A DNA stretch of 64,000 bases from JAKAVN01 sp963796565 (GTDB lineage Bacteria; Desulfobacterota; Binatia; Binatales; Binataceae). Where the stretch lies: NCBI GenBank assembly GCA_963796565.1, contig CAWCMA010000001.1, positions 496,001 to 560,000 of the forward strand, in the 5' to 3' direction. A program made the translations under genes and the position numbers. The number at the start of each line of letters is the position of its first letter. Position 1 is the stretch's first letter. Below, in pieces: positions 44,515-53,744 of the stretch. The notes beneath the pieces are model-generated. The model was given only the letters and a program-made list of their open reading frames with translations. It was not told the origin of the DNA and did not search any database.

Positions 44515-46017
44515 TTAGTGGATCAGGTCGCGATAGCGTGGCGGCACAAGCTGACGTTCCTGGGGCGTGGCGTCAAGCGGCGCGGTCTTGAGCGGGACGT
44601 TGGCGTACGGGACGCTCGCGGTGGGCCGGTTGGTGTCGGGGACGATTTTGCCGCCACTGGCGGAGACCACCTCGGTGGGCAGCCGGAACAGCACGTAACG
44701 CGCGTCGCGAATTTCGATCGGCGGCCCCTGGCCTGGTTTGTAGAAGCGCTGGAAATTCTCCGGCGCCGGAAATTCTCCAAGATGGGTATCGCCATGGCCG
44801 CCCTTTTCGTTTTTGCCGCTCTTCGCGCCGCCCGAAGGCATCTGGCCCTTGGCCGAAGTATCGGGCCGCGGGAGGTTGCCTTGGGCCATCGCGTCCGGCT
44901 GCGGTGAGGAACCCTTTTCGTTGGGATTGGCGCCGGGCTTGAGCGCGTTGCCCTTGTCGCCCTGGCCCGGCTTGGGGGCGTTGCTCTGGGAGCCCGACCC
45001 GGTTTCGATTTGCGCCTGCGCCTTGGAGAGGTCATTGCGCAACTCGACTATCTGCTCTTTGGTCTTGGGGCCGTTGGAGGTTTGACCCTGGTTTTCACCT
45101 TGGCCCTGGCCCTGACCTTTGTTCTGGCCATTGCTACTGCTCTGGCCCTGCCCGTTATCTTGTCCCGATCCTTTTTCGGAATTGCCCTTGCCGTTTCCAC
45201 TGCCGCTGCCCGAGGCGTTCTTAGCGGTCTGCTGTGGCGACGAGCCCTGCTGAGGCTGTTGCCTTTGCAGCTCACTCATCGCTTCGGCCAGCCGTTGGAG
45301 TTTCTCCAGCGGCGGAAGGTCGGGATTTTCCAGCGCGTTGGCGGCGGCGAGTATTTTGGAGGCAAGTTCCTTGTCGGCGGATGAGGGCGAGCTTGCAAGC
45401 TGCCGAGCGGCCGCGCGGAGTTTGCGCGCTTGCAACTGTTCGCCCGTGGGCGGACGCACCAGCGCCAACGCCGCCGCGGCGAGCATCACGACCATGACGG
45501 CTGCGACGGGCAGCGAACGCACGAGTGGCCGTCGCACCTCGAAGGCGAACGCGCCGTTGGGGTCGAAGCGCTCGAGATAGCCGCTGGCGCGACGCCATAA
45601 CAGCGGAAACAACGGGGTCTGCTGCGCGCGTTGCGAGGCAGATTCGGCGGGATCGGCCAGGCTCGCTAGCGTGACGATTTCCTGATGGCCGTCGACCGCT
45701 TCGTCGACGCGCTCGGCGGCATCCATGAAATCGTCGGCCGCGCGGTAGGCCCGCCAGGCCATCACGGCACATCCGGCGAGCGCGGCGACGCCCGCGATCA
45801 GCAGGACGAGGCGGAGGCTACCAAGTCTCGCCGGCGCCAGCATGTAACCGACGCGCTCCCACGTCGCCGCGCCGATTGCCCCAAGTGTTGCGGCCAACAG
45901 CATCGCTGTGAATGCGGGAACACAAAGCGCCAGTCCCGCGCGCAAGGCGGCGACCTGTTTGAGCCGGCGGCGGGCGGCTACGATCTGCTCGACGGGATTG
46001 ACCACGACCTGTGTCAT
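44515..46017 (-). CDS. Membrane protein with long Gly/Gln/Asn/Ser-rich segment (DUF4175-like)
   Basis: A 500-residue protein. Membrane helices lie at about residues 25-50, 65-85 and 168-190; after a helical part, residues about 250-400 are low complexity, dominated by Gly, Gln, Asn, Ser and Lys (GQGQGQGENQGQ-type runs). The C-terminal 80 residues return to normal composition (RDARYVLFRLPTEVV). The layout is like DUF4175-type proteins of MoxR operons, but the match is tentative. Its start overlaps the stop of mltG (ATGA), tying the operon to cell-wall genes. Confidence 0.8.
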   Translation of the reverse strand: MTQVVVNPVEQIVAARRRLKQVAALRAGLALCVPAFTAMLLAATLGAIGAATWERVGYMLAPARLGSLRLVLLIAGVAALAGCAVMAWRAYRAADDFMDAAERVDEAVDGHQEIVTLASLADPAESASQRAQQTPLFPLLWRRASGYLERFDPNGAFAFEVRRPLVRSLPVAAVMVVMLAAAALALVRPPTGEQLQARKLRAAARQLASSPSSADKELASKILAAANALENPDLPPLEKLQRLAEAMSELQRQQPQQGSSPQQTAKNASGSGSGNGKGNSEKGSGQDNGQGQSSSNGQNKGQGQGQGENQGQTSNGPKTKEQIVELRNDLSKAQAQIETGSGSQSNAPKPGQGDKGNALKPGANPNEKGSSPQPDAMAQGNLPRPDTSAKGQMPSGGAKSGKNEKGGHGDTHLGEFPAPENFQRFYKPGQGPPIEIRDARYVLFRLPTEVVSASGGKIVPDTNRPTASVPYANVPLKTAPLDATPQERQLVPPRYRDLIH

Positions 46018-47084
46018 CTCTTGATGGAGGATCCGGGTAGCGGCGCAGCGTAGGTTGCGGGCCCTGGTGCTTTCAGAGCGGTATCCCCGGCATTCAGCTT
46101 ACGCACGATCTCGATGGCGCGCTCGTGCTCTTGCAGCGTGCGCGAAAAAATATGAGTTCCGTCGTTACGCGCCACAAAATACAAATAGTCCGTGTGCGCC
46201 GGGTAGAGCGCCGCCATTATCGATGACATTCCAGGATTTGCAATTGGTCCCGGCGGGAGTCCTGCGAACGAATACGTATTGTAGGAAGACGCAGTATGCA
46301 CCGCTGTAGCCGCAGGCTCAATTTCTCCACTTGGATTATACTGGGCCGTGGGATCGGACTGAAGCGGCATCCCCAGCCTGAGGCGGTTATAAAACACGCT
46401 GGCGATGGTCGGACGTTCCCCTGAAACCTTTGCCTCCTTCTCGATGATGGAAGCGAGCGTCACCAGTTCGTGCGCGCTCAAATGGAGTTCGAACAGCCGC
46501 TCCTCGGTGGGGGATGGCAAAGCACGGTAGAATCGCCCCAGCATCGCGCCCAGTATCCGTCCGATGCTCGCGTGCGGCGAAAAGCGGTACGTGGCCGGAA
46601 ACAGGTAGCCTTCGGCGCCCAGCGGCTCCAGCCCCAGCGCCGCAGGCAGCGGACCCCATCGCGCGGCCTCTTCGAACCGTCGCTGGCATACGAGGCCTGC
46701 CTCCTCCAGCCGCTCGGCTATCTGATGCAGTGTCGCACCCTCGGGAATCGCCACCGTCACTGTCACGAAGTCGCCGGCGACCAGATGGCGCAACACGTCG
46801 GCGACGCGCTCGCCGCCGGCAAAGGCGTAGTCGCCGGGCTTGATATTGCGTCCGCCACCGCTCAATTCGGCATACAGCATCATCGCGCGCGCGCTGCGGA
46901 CGACACCGGCTGAGGCGAGCCTGCGCGCCACCACGCCTAGCGAATCACCCTGGTTGACGGCCACGACCTTTGGCGCCGTAAATTTTGCGACCGGAACAAG
47001 GCACGCGAAGGCAATCCATCCTGCGGCCGCCACCAGGCCAAGCGTCGTCAGGGCCGCTGCGGCCTTGAAGTAACGGCTCACCAA
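46014..47084 (-). CDS. mltG: Endolytic transglycosylase MltG
   Basis: A 356-residue protein with an N-terminal membrane anchor (TTLGLVAAAGWIAFACLVPV), a LysM-like part and the YceG core: LASIIEKEA with catalytic glutamate near residue 218, SVFYNRLRLGMPLQSDPTAQY near 232 and the C-terminal AALYPAHTDYLYFVA. It cuts nascent glycan strands and sets their length. It follows ruvX (97 bases downstream), an order common in bacteria, and overlaps the next gene by four bases. Confidence 0.95.
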   Translation of the reverse strand: MVSRYFKAAAALTTLGLVAAAGWIAFACLVPVAKFTAPKVVAVNQGDSLGVVARRLASAGVVRSARAMMLYAELSGGGRNIKPGDYAFAGGERVADVLRHLVAGDFVTVTVAIPEGATLHQIAERLEEAGLVCQRRFEEAARWGPLPAALGLEPLGAEGYLFPATYRFSPHASIGRILGAMLGRFYRALPSPTEERLFELHLSAHELVTLASIIEKEAKVSGERPTIASVFYNRLRLGMPLQSDPTAQYNPSGEIEPAATAVHTASSYNTYSFAGLPPGPIANPGMSSIMAALYPAHTDYLYFVARNDGTHIFSRTLQEHERAIEIVRKLNAGDTALKAPGPATYAAPLPGSSIKR

Positions 47085-47180
47085 GGCACCGCCGGAAGAG
47101 GACGTATTATGTCGAGCATATCGAGGCTTCGAGCAAGTTTCATCGGTCTTGCACAGGTTTCATTGGACTGCAATGCGGGC

Positions 47181-47603
47181 TCATCGCGACTTCGGCTGCG
47201 CCCGGCGGCTTTCCAGCCATCCCTCCAGAATTACTGCCGCGGCCATGGCGTCGCGCGCGGCTTTTCTCGACGCCCGCGACATCGACGCCTCCCGCAGCCG
47301 TTCCTCAGCCTCGAAGCTGGTTAGCCGCTCGTCGAACATCTCGAACGGAAGGCCGGTCGCCGAGCCCACGTGCTCCGCGAAAGCCCGCGCCGCGCGCGCA
47401 GTCGGTCCCTCGGTGCCGTCCATGTTCAGTGGCAGGCCGACGACGATGAGCGAGACAGCGCGCTCGGCCAGCCGCGAGCGGATCATCTCCAGGTCGTACT
47501 TCAACGAACGGCGTTCCATCACTCCGAGCGGAAAAGCCCCGTGACCGTCAGTGATGGCCAATCCGATTCGCTTTCGGCCGAAATCGATTCCAACGACAGG
47601 CAT
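47181..47603 (-). CDS. ruvX: Pre-16S rRNA nuclease / Holliday junction resolvase-like YqgF
   Basis: A 140-residue RNase H-like protein: VGIDFGRKRIGLAITD at the N-terminus, VVGLPLNMDGTEG near residue 54 and FDERLTSFEAEERLRE near 89, with the acidic catalytic residues in these motifs. YqgF processes pre-16S rRNA. mltG follows. Confidence 0.94.
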   Translation of the reverse strand: MPVVGIDFGRKRIGLAITDGHGAFPLGVMERRSLKYDLEMIRSRLAERAVSLIVVGLPLNMDGTEGPTARAARAFAEHVGSATGLPFEMFDERLTSFEAEERLREASMSRASRKAARDAMAAAVILEGWLESRRAQPKSR

Positions 47604-47704
47604 ATTATGCCCTAAAGGCTCTGATGTATCTCATAAGTCAAAGTTGTTGATACAGAGGCACCGAAGGGTTGCGCATGTGAAGCGAATACCCTAAGTTGGG
47701 CGCG

Positions 47705-49144
47705 ATGGTAGGGGGGATCTTGACTCGCTTATTTCCACGTCTGTTCACGGCCCTGGTGGTCGCCGCCCTTGCTACACTTGCTTCGATTCATCTCTTTTTC
47801 CAGGCCGGGGAGCCTCCCACCCCGACCGTAGCCTTGATGGACTTGCAGGCCGGACGCACTGATAGTGGTCCCGCCGAGCTTGCCGAAAGTGCCACCCCCG
47901 CTCCCGACCCGATCATAATCCAGCTAACCCTCGACCGCTCCGCTTCGGTGTTGCGCTATCTCGAGGACGCCGGGCTGGACCCGGCGGAGGCGAAGAACTG
48001 GGCTAACCATTTCCAGGAGGCCGCCAACACCGCAACGATGAAGGAAGGCCACGCGCTTGTCCTGTACAAGGATCCTGAAACTGGCGATTTGCGCGACCTG
48101 CGGTACGACCTTAACACGAACATCGCGATTCGCGAGCACGCCTTGGGCGCCGGCGTCATCCGCACTTCGCGCGACCTCATTGAATACGACGTCCGGCGGG
48201 TGAGTGTCGCGTTTCAGATAAATCGCAGCTTCCGCAATGCCGCCCAGATCCACAATCTGCCCGAGCCAATCGTCTATACGCTGGAGAACGCCTTTAAGGA
48301 CCATCACTCGCTCGACGAATTGCCGTCGGGCGCGGTGGTCAAGCTCATCTATCAGGAAAAGGTGGCTCGCGACGGCAGCTATCAGCTGGTGACCGGTGTG
48401 GAGGCCGCGCAGATCGAGTCGGACAACCGCGTCATGAGCGCCTTCGCTTTTCGCGACGAGCACGGCGATCCGCGCCTGTTCGACGCCGATGGTCAGGAGT
48501 TAGGCCGGCCGCAGACCCTGCGCTTCCCGGTCAAGTTCAGCTACATTTCGTCGGGTTTCACCTTCCATCGCTATCATCCGATTCTCCATGAGTACCGGCC
48601 GCACGTGGGCGTCGATTTGGCTACCAAGTATGGCACCCCGGTCCAGGCGATAGCGGACGGGCGGGTCGAGTACGCCGGATGGTGCGGGGAATTGGGGCGA
48701 TGCGTGCGGCTGGATCACTCACAAAGCATGGTGAGCATCTACGGCCACCTGTCGGAAATCACGCCGGGGTTGGATCGTGGACGATGGGTGTCGTTGGGCG
48801 AAATTATCGGACGGGTCGGCACCAGTGGCTTATCCACCGGACCGCACCTGCACTTCGCGCTGGAGCGGGAGGGTCACTACGTCAACCCCCTGACCGAAAG
48901 CCTCGGCGTCAACCACCAGGTGTCGCCGCGGATGCGGACGCTGTTCGATCAGTTCAAGGACAACTATCTCGCGATGCTGTCGAAGCTGCCCGACCTGGGT
49001 GGTCATTTCCATGTCGGCGCCAAGACGTCCTTGAGCGCGCGGGCTGCGGCGGGTCAGACGGCCACGCATCTGGCGGGCGCGCAGGGTTCGCAGCAGCGCT
49101 CGCGTCATCATTGGCACTCGTGGCGCACCACACTGGCGCGCTGA
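47705..49144 (+). CDS. M23-family peptidoglycan peptidase
   Basis: A 479-residue protein with one N-terminal membrane helix or signal anchor, an OapA/LysM-like middle region and the LytM domain with zinc ligands in RPHVGVDLATKYG near residue 300 and GPHLHFALEREG near 380. It cleaves peptide cross-links in the periplasm. ATG 47705 is taken; a TTG nine bases earlier is in frame. The tail (about 40 residues, Ala/Gln/Ser/His-rich) is unusual. It is divergent from ruvX with a 101-base gap. Confidence 0.92.
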   Translation: MVGGILTRLFPRLFTALVVAALATLASIHLFFQAGEPPTPTVALMDLQAGRTDSGPAELAESATPAPDPIIIQLTLDRSASVLRYLEDAGLDPAEAKNWANHFQEAANTATMKEGHALVLYKDPETGDLRDLRYDLNTNIAIREHALGAGVIRTSRDLIEYDVRRVSVAFQINRSFRNAAQIHNLPEPIVYTLENAFKDHHSLDELPSGAVVKLIYQEKVARDGSYQLVTGVEAAQIESDNRVMSAFAFRDEHGDPRLFDADGQELGRPQTLRFPVKFSYISSGFTFHRYHPILHEYRPHVGVDLATKYGTPVQAIADGRVEYAGWCGELGRCVRLDHSQSMVSIYGHLSEITPGLDRGRWVSLGEIIGRVGTSGLSTGPHLHFALEREGHYVNPLTESLGVNHQVSPRMRTLFDQFKDNYLAMLSKLPDLGGHFHVGAKTSLSARAAAGQTATHLAGAQGSQQRSRHHWHSWRTTLAR

Positions 49145-49159
49145 TTCTGCGCGTTTGCC

Positions 49160-49972
49160 GTGGCCCGTTCCGCACTGGATAGCGAGTTCTTCGATCCTCC
49201 CACTCCTCGAGTAATAGCCCATCGCGGTGCCAGCGGAGACTACCCCGAAAATACGCTGGACGCCTTTCGCGCTGCTGCCGAGGCCGGCGCGCCGTACTTC
49301 GAGCTCGACATCCATATGACGCGCGACGGCGTGGTCGTGGTCAGCCACGACCCGGAGCTCAGCCGGACCTGCGGCCTCGATGCGGCAATCCGCGATCTGA
49401 CGCTCGCGGAGCTGAAGCGGGCCGACGCGGGATGGGGTTTCACTGCCACCAGCATGGCCGCTACTGCCGACCGGGAGTTCCCGTTTCGCGGGCGCGGGAT
49501 CGAAGTGCCGACACTGGCCGAGGTATTCGGGGCTTTTCCCGAACAGCGCTACATAATCGAGATCAAGCAGAACGCGCCGAGCCTGGCGGCGGCGCTGCTC
49601 GAGGTGATCGAGCGGGCCGGGATGCGCCGGCGCGTGCTGGTGGCGAGCGAGGAACAGGCCCCAATCGACGAGATGCGTGCGCTCGCCCCGAATCTTCCGA
49701 CCGGATTTCCCTCTCGCGAGGTCGCCGGCTTCATGGCATCGCTGGCGCCCGGCAACGAACCGTACGAGCCATGCGGCGACGCAATTCAGATTCCGCCCGA
49801 GTACCAGTCGTGGCGGCTCGTGACGCCGGAGAGCGTCGCCGCCGCACATCGGATGGGCGCCGAGGTGCACGTGTGGACGGTCAACGAGGTGGCCGAGATG
49901 CGCGCGATGCTCGACCTTGGCGTCGACGGCATCATCACGGATTTTCCCGCGCGCCTGCTCGCGCTGCTGTAG
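49160..49972 (+). CDS. Glycerophosphodiester phosphodiesterase
   Basis: A 270-residue GDPD TIM barrel: AHRGASGDYPENTLDAF near residue 20, FELDIHMTRDG near 47 and VVSHDPELSRT near 60 supply the His/Glu/Asp catalytic set; IEIKQ and VWTVNE are the later family motifs. It hydrolyses glycerophosphodiesters to sn-glycerol-3-phosphate. The start is GTG at 49160, 15 bases after the M23 stop, so both may be co-transcribed. Confidence 0.93.
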   Translation: MARSALDSEFFDPPTPRVIAHRGASGDYPENTLDAFRAAAEAGAPYFELDIHMTRDGVVVVSHDPELSRTCGLDAAIRDLTLAELKRADAGWGFTATSMAATADREFPFRGRGIEVPTLAEVFGAFPEQRYIIEIKQNAPSLAAALLEVIERAGMRRRVLVASEEQAPIDEMRALAPNLPTGFPSREVAGFMASLAPGNEPYEPCGDAIQIPPEYQSWRLVTPESVAAAHRMGAEVHVWTVNEVAEMRAMLDLGVDGIITDFPARLLALL

Positions 49973-50104
49973 CCGGCGCGCCGCCACGCTCGCATTGGCG
50001 GACCGCGCTTGCGCCGCACCGGGCGTTGGCGCGCTTTCCCGGCGTGACGAGCTTCTGTTACGATTCCGGCGCTCCCGCGAGCGTGGCGCCCGGAGGTGAA
50101 ATCG

Positions 50105-51121
50105 ATGAAACTCGACACAATGCTCTCCGCCCGTGATCTGCACGAAGTTCCCAAGGCGGCCAAAGCCGCCGAGGACGCCGGCTTCGACGCCCTCTGGTCG
50201 ATGGAGGCGGGCAACGACGGGTTCCTGCCGCTGGCGCTCGCCGCCGAGCATACGCGGCGGATCAAGATGGGCCCGGCGGTTGCGATCGCTTTTCCGCGCA
50301 GCCCCATGGCGATCGCCTACACCTCGTACGACCTCGCGCGCCTTTCCGAGGGGCGTTTCGTATTGGGGCTCGGCACGCAGGTAAAAGGTCACATCGAGCG
50401 GCGCTACGGGATGCGATGGGAGCCGCCGGTGCCCAAGCTGCGCGAGTACCTGGAGTCGCTGGCCGCGATTTTCAAATGCTGGAACGAAGGCGGCGCGAAG
50501 CTCTCGTACAAGGGCAAGTATTACAACTTCTCGCTGATGACGCCGTTCTTCGCGCCGCGGCCGCATCAGTTCAGGATCCCGGTCTACATCGCGGGCGTGA
50601 ACGAGCACATTTGCCGGCTGGCAGGCGAGCTGTGCGACGGCCTGCACGCGCATCCGTTCAACTCGCCCAAATACTTGCGCGAGTTCGTGCTGCCGCATCT
50701 TGAAGAAGGTTTCAGGAAATCCGGCCGATCGCGGGACGATTTCACCATCTTCACCACCGCCTTCGTGGTGGTGGGCAGCAATGACGAGGAGATCGAAAAG
50801 GCGCGCGAGGCGGTGCGCCAGCAAATCGCCTTTTATGCTTCCACCCGCACCTACCAGGTCGTGCTCGACACGCACGGATGGGGCGACGTGGCGCCGCGTC
50901 TCAACGAGAAGGCCGCCAAGGGAGATTGGACCGGGATGGCCAAAGAGATCACCGACGAGATGCTCGAGACCTATTCGGTGAGCGGCAAGTGGGACGGCAT
51001 CGCGGCCAAGGTCAAGGCGCGCTACGACGGCCTGCTCGACCGCGTCGCCTTCTACATGCCATACAAGGCCGGCGCCGACGAAGACGCCTGGCGCCAGCTC
51101 TGCAAGCAGTTCAATGGCTGA
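50105..51121 (+). CDS. LLM-class, probably F420-dependent oxidoreductase
   Basis: A 338-residue luciferase-like protein with GFDALWSMEAGNDGFLPLALAAEHT near residues 26-50, GPAVAIAFPRSPMAIAYTSYDLARLSEGRFVLGLGTQVKGHIERRYG (residues about 56-102) and PVYIAGVNEHICRLAGE near 160. The QVKGHIERR stretch is typical of TIGR03617-like F420-linked members. ATG 50105 follows GGAGG nine bases upstream. Substrate unknown; the third flavin-type LLM protein in the window. Confidence 0.87.
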   Translation: MKLDTMLSARDLHEVPKAAKAAEDAGFDALWSMEAGNDGFLPLALAAEHTRRIKMGPAVAIAFPRSPMAIAYTSYDLARLSEGRFVLGLGTQVKGHIERRYGMRWEPPVPKLREYLESLAAIFKCWNEGGAKLSYKGKYYNFSLMTPFFAPRPHQFRIPVYIAGVNEHICRLAGELCDGLHAHPFNSPKYLREFVLPHLEEGFRKSGRSRDDFTIFTTAFVVVGSNDEEIEKAREAVRQQIAFYASTRTYQVVLDTHGWGDVAPRLNEKAAKGDWTGMAKEITDEMLETYSVSGKWDGIAAKVKARYDGLLDRVAFYMPYKAGADEDAWRQLCKQFNG

Positions 51122-51157
51122 GCCCGCGATCGGCGGCGCGGGCGCCCGCCGCAGCAT

Positions 51158-51928
51158 CTACTTGTCGAGCGCCGAGCCCAGCTCCTGCACCTTTTTCCGC
51201 AGCATGCCCACCAGCGCCGCGTAGCCGTCGTTGTTGAGCACGCGGTTGAACTGCTGGCGATAGTTGGCCATCACGCTTATCGCGTCGATGTTGAGGTCGT
51301 AGATCTTCCAGCTCGCGCCGTCGCGCCTCAACAGGTAGTCGACCTTGATTGGCGGAGGCTGGCCCTTGAGCAGCACGGTGCTATGGACCTCGGAGTAGTC
51401 GGCCCCATCGTACTGTTGTCCGGTGAAGCTGACGTTGGAAGTGTTCACGCTCTGGCGGAGCTTCTGCACGCTATATTCCTGCAGCTTGCTAAGGTAAACG
51501 TTCTCCATGAACGACGTAAACAGAGGGACGAATTCGGCCTGCTGTTGCGGCGTGAGTTGGCGCCAATGGTAGCCGAGCGTGGTGCGCGCCATGTCGGCGA
51601 AATCGAAATTGGCCTCCGCGATCGCGCGCAGCCGTTTGTCGCGATCCGCTGTCGGCGTTTGAGTGTCGCGCACCACCGCGGTCGCCTGGTCGACGACCGC
51701 TTTGACCATCACGGTCGGGTCGCCTCCCATCATCGCGGCGGAGGCCGGCGCCTGTGCGCGTGCCGGTCCCGGCATCAGGGCCACAGCGCAGAGCGTGCCG
51801 GCAAGGAAGATGGCGCCCATGAGGGCTGCGTTGAATGTTGAGCGGGATTTGACCGCTGTGTCACAATCGTGGATGGCTGTCTGTCGTTGCGGCCTGCGAG
51901 AACTTAGCGCTTCGTATAAATCATTCAT
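51158..51928 (-). CDS. mlaC: MlaC/Ttg2D-type phospholipid-binding periplasmic protein
   Basis: A 256-residue protein with a long N-terminus followed by a signal sequence (LMGAIFLAGTLCAVALM...ARAQ). The mature part has the MlaC core: FDFADMARTTLGYHWRQLTPQQQAEFVPLFTSFMENVY at residues about 108-145 and YLLRRDGASWKIYDLNIDAIS near 205. It carries phospholipids between the inner and outer membranes. None of MlaD/E/F is near, so it works with genes elsewhere. It is divergent from the kinase gene. Confidence 0.88.
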   Translation of the reverse strand: MNDLYEALSSRRPQRQTAIHDCDTAVKSRSTFNAALMGAIFLAGTLCAVALMPGPARAQAPASAAMMGGDPTVMVKAVVDQATAVVRDTQTPTADRDKRLRAIAEANFDFADMARTTLGYHWRQLTPQQQAEFVPLFTSFMENVYLSKLQEYSVQKLRQSVNTSNVSFTGQQYDGADYSEVHSTVLLKGQPPPIKVDYLLRRDGASWKIYDLNIDAISVMANYRQQFNRVLNNDGYAALVGMLRKKVQELGSALDK

Positions 51929-52026
51929 GTCCTATCATTATCGGCTCTCGGGCCGCGCTTTAAAACCACCCCGGCAAATTCATTGCCCCATGCGCCAAGT
52001 GTCCCGATACGCTACGCTATCTCGTG

Positions 52027-52896
52027 ATGCATAAGCGCGTGCTTTTCGCTGCGGATCCGCGATGGGCCGCGATGGCCGAGCGGCTCGACGTGCTGGTGGC
52101 GGACGGCGAATTCCGTGCACTCAAGGACGAAGCTCGCACGCGGGCCGGCCTCCTCAAAGGGCCCGACGGCGCGTGGGTTTTCGTCAAACGCATGCTCACC
52201 GGGTCGTGGGCGAGAGGGCTTATCGCCACCGCCAGTGGCTCGCGCGTGAGGCGATGGCTCGACGGGGCGGCGATGCTTTCCGCGGCGGGGTTCAACCGTC
52301 CCGCGCCGCTGGCCGCGTTGGAGGTGCGCCGCGCGGGCGCGGTGAGCGAATGTTACCTGGCGTGCGAGGCGCTGAGCGATGCGACCGTGCTGAGCGGCGC
52401 AGTGCTGGACGGGGGAAGAGTACATTTTCGCTACCGCCGCACGTTGCTCAGCGCCGTAACGCGCGAGGTTCGCCGCTTGCACGACGCGGGTCTCTACACG
52501 CGTGACCTTCAGGAGACCAATTTGATGGTGCAGGCGTACGACAGCACGCCGCCCCGGATAAGCTTTGTCGACTTGGAGGATTTCCGCCGGGTGCGCACGG
52601 TTTCCTGGCACAGAAGGCTGCTCAACCTCGTTCATCTCGACCGCAGTATCGGACGTTTCCTGAATCGTCCTGCGCGGCTGCGTTGTCTTTACGACTATCT
52701 CGGGGCTGGCACCCTGAAGCGCGCCGACCGACGGCGGATCGTTCAGCAGTTCTTGCGACTGCGCGACGGCCTCGAGAGCCGCCATCGCGCCCGCGCGCCG
52801 CGCCTCGCGCCAGCGCTCCAGCCGCCCGCAAGTCTCGCGCCTGGTGCGGGGCCGTCCGTCGCCGATCGATTTGCGCCGCCGCCACGCGGCGGTTGA
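52027..52896 (+). CDS. LPS-core kinase-like protein (WaaP/Kdo-kinase family)
   Basis: A 289-residue protein with the small-kinase motifs HDAGLYTRDLQETNLMV near residues 158-174 (catalytic HxD-like loop with N for metal) and FVDLEDFRRVR near 185 (DFG-like). FVKRMLTGSW near 52 carries the ATP lysine. The family phosphorylates heptose or Kdo of LPS core in the cytoplasm. The Arg/Pro-rich tail is unordered. A GTG just upstream (52024) is an alternative start. It opens a rightward group toward the glycan cluster. Confidence 0.85.
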   Translation: MHKRVLFAADPRWAAMAERLDVLVADGEFRALKDEARTRAGLLKGPDGAWVFVKRMLTGSWARGLIATASGSRVRRWLDGAAMLSAAGFNRPAPLAALEVRRAGAVSECYLACEALSDATVLSGAVLDGGRVHFRYRRTLLSAVTREVRRLHDAGLYTRDLQETNLMVQAYDSTPPRISFVDLEDFRRVRTVSWHRRLLNLVHLDRSIGRFLNRPARLRCLYDYLGAGTLKRADRRRIVQQFLRLRDGLESRHRARAPRLAPALQPPASLAPGAGPSVADRFAPPPRGG

Positions 52897-52928
52897 CCAC
52901 TCAAACACCGACGGGACATCGCGCAGCT

Positions 52929-53651
52929 ATGGCCTTTTCGATTCGCAGACGCGAGTACGACCACCATACCGAGCAAGTTCACGCGGCCGGCGGCGCCAGT
53001 TTGCGCGACCTGATGCTGGGGCTCAACGACGGCCTGGTCGCCTCGTTCGCGGTCACCTCCGGCGTGGCCGGCGCGTTCACCTCGGGCAATATCGTAGTGA
53101 TGGCCGGCCTGGCCGAGATGCTCGGCGGCGCGGTCTCGATGGGACTGGCAGCCTTTATCTCCGCGCGTTCGCAGATTGAATTCTACCACAGCGAGATTCA
53201 GCGCGAGCGCGACGAGATCCGCCGATGGCCCGAACGCGAACGTGAGGAGATCCGCACCATCTATCGTGCCAAGGGCTTCGCCGGTGAGTTACTCAACCTC
53301 ATCGTGAACCATATTACGGCCGACCCCGAGCGCTGGAGCGATGTGATGATGCGTGAGGAGTTGGGGATGGCCGTCGAATCGTTCGACCAACCGCTGCGCT
53401 CGGCCCTGACGGTGGGCTTGTCCTATTTCGCGGGAGCAACGGTGCCGGTGGTGGGCTACCTCTTCGTCCCGCCCGGCGAGGGTCTGATCATTTCGGTTGT
53501 CGCGACCATCGCGACCCTGTTCGCGGTCGGCGCGGCCAAGACAATAATCACGGCGCGTCCGTGGTGGCGGAGCGGACTGGAGAGCATGGCGACCGGCATC
53601 GTCGCCGCGGCGGTGACCTACGGCGCAGGCCGCCTGTTCGCGCGCCGCTGA
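52929..53651 (+). CDS. VIT1/CCC1-family membrane transporter
   Basis: A 240-residue protein. SLRDLMLGLNDGLVASFAVTSGVAGA near residues 24-49 and LAEMLGGAVSMGLAAFISARSQIEFY near 60-85 are the family motifs of Fe2+/Mn2+ transporters (VIT1/CCC1). A charged metal-binding helix follows (residues about 85-130) and three more membrane segments end the protein. It starts 33 bases after the kinase gene. Confidence 0.92.
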   Translation: MAFSIRRREYDHHTEQVHAAGGASLRDLMLGLNDGLVASFAVTSGVAGAFTSGNIVVMAGLAEMLGGAVSMGLAAFISARSQIEFYHSEIQRERDEIRRWPEREREEIRTIYRAKGFAGELLNLIVNHITADPERWSDVMMREELGMAVESFDQPLRSALTVGLSYFAGATVPVVGYLFVPPGEGLIISVVATIATLFAVGAAKTIITARPWWRSGLESMATGIVAAAVTYGAGRLFARR

Positions 53652-53744
53652 AGCTCGCGGGGCGGCTGCCACCTCGCGACTTGCCACTTCTGGGCAGGCG
53701 GCGTTGACCTCGATGGCGCATCCCCGCTATCTCTGGCCGACATC

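Noticed and set aside
46120..46360. Low-GC recombination patch in mltG
   Set aside because: Counts over three 60-base lines give about 55-57 percent GC, too close to the background to claim.
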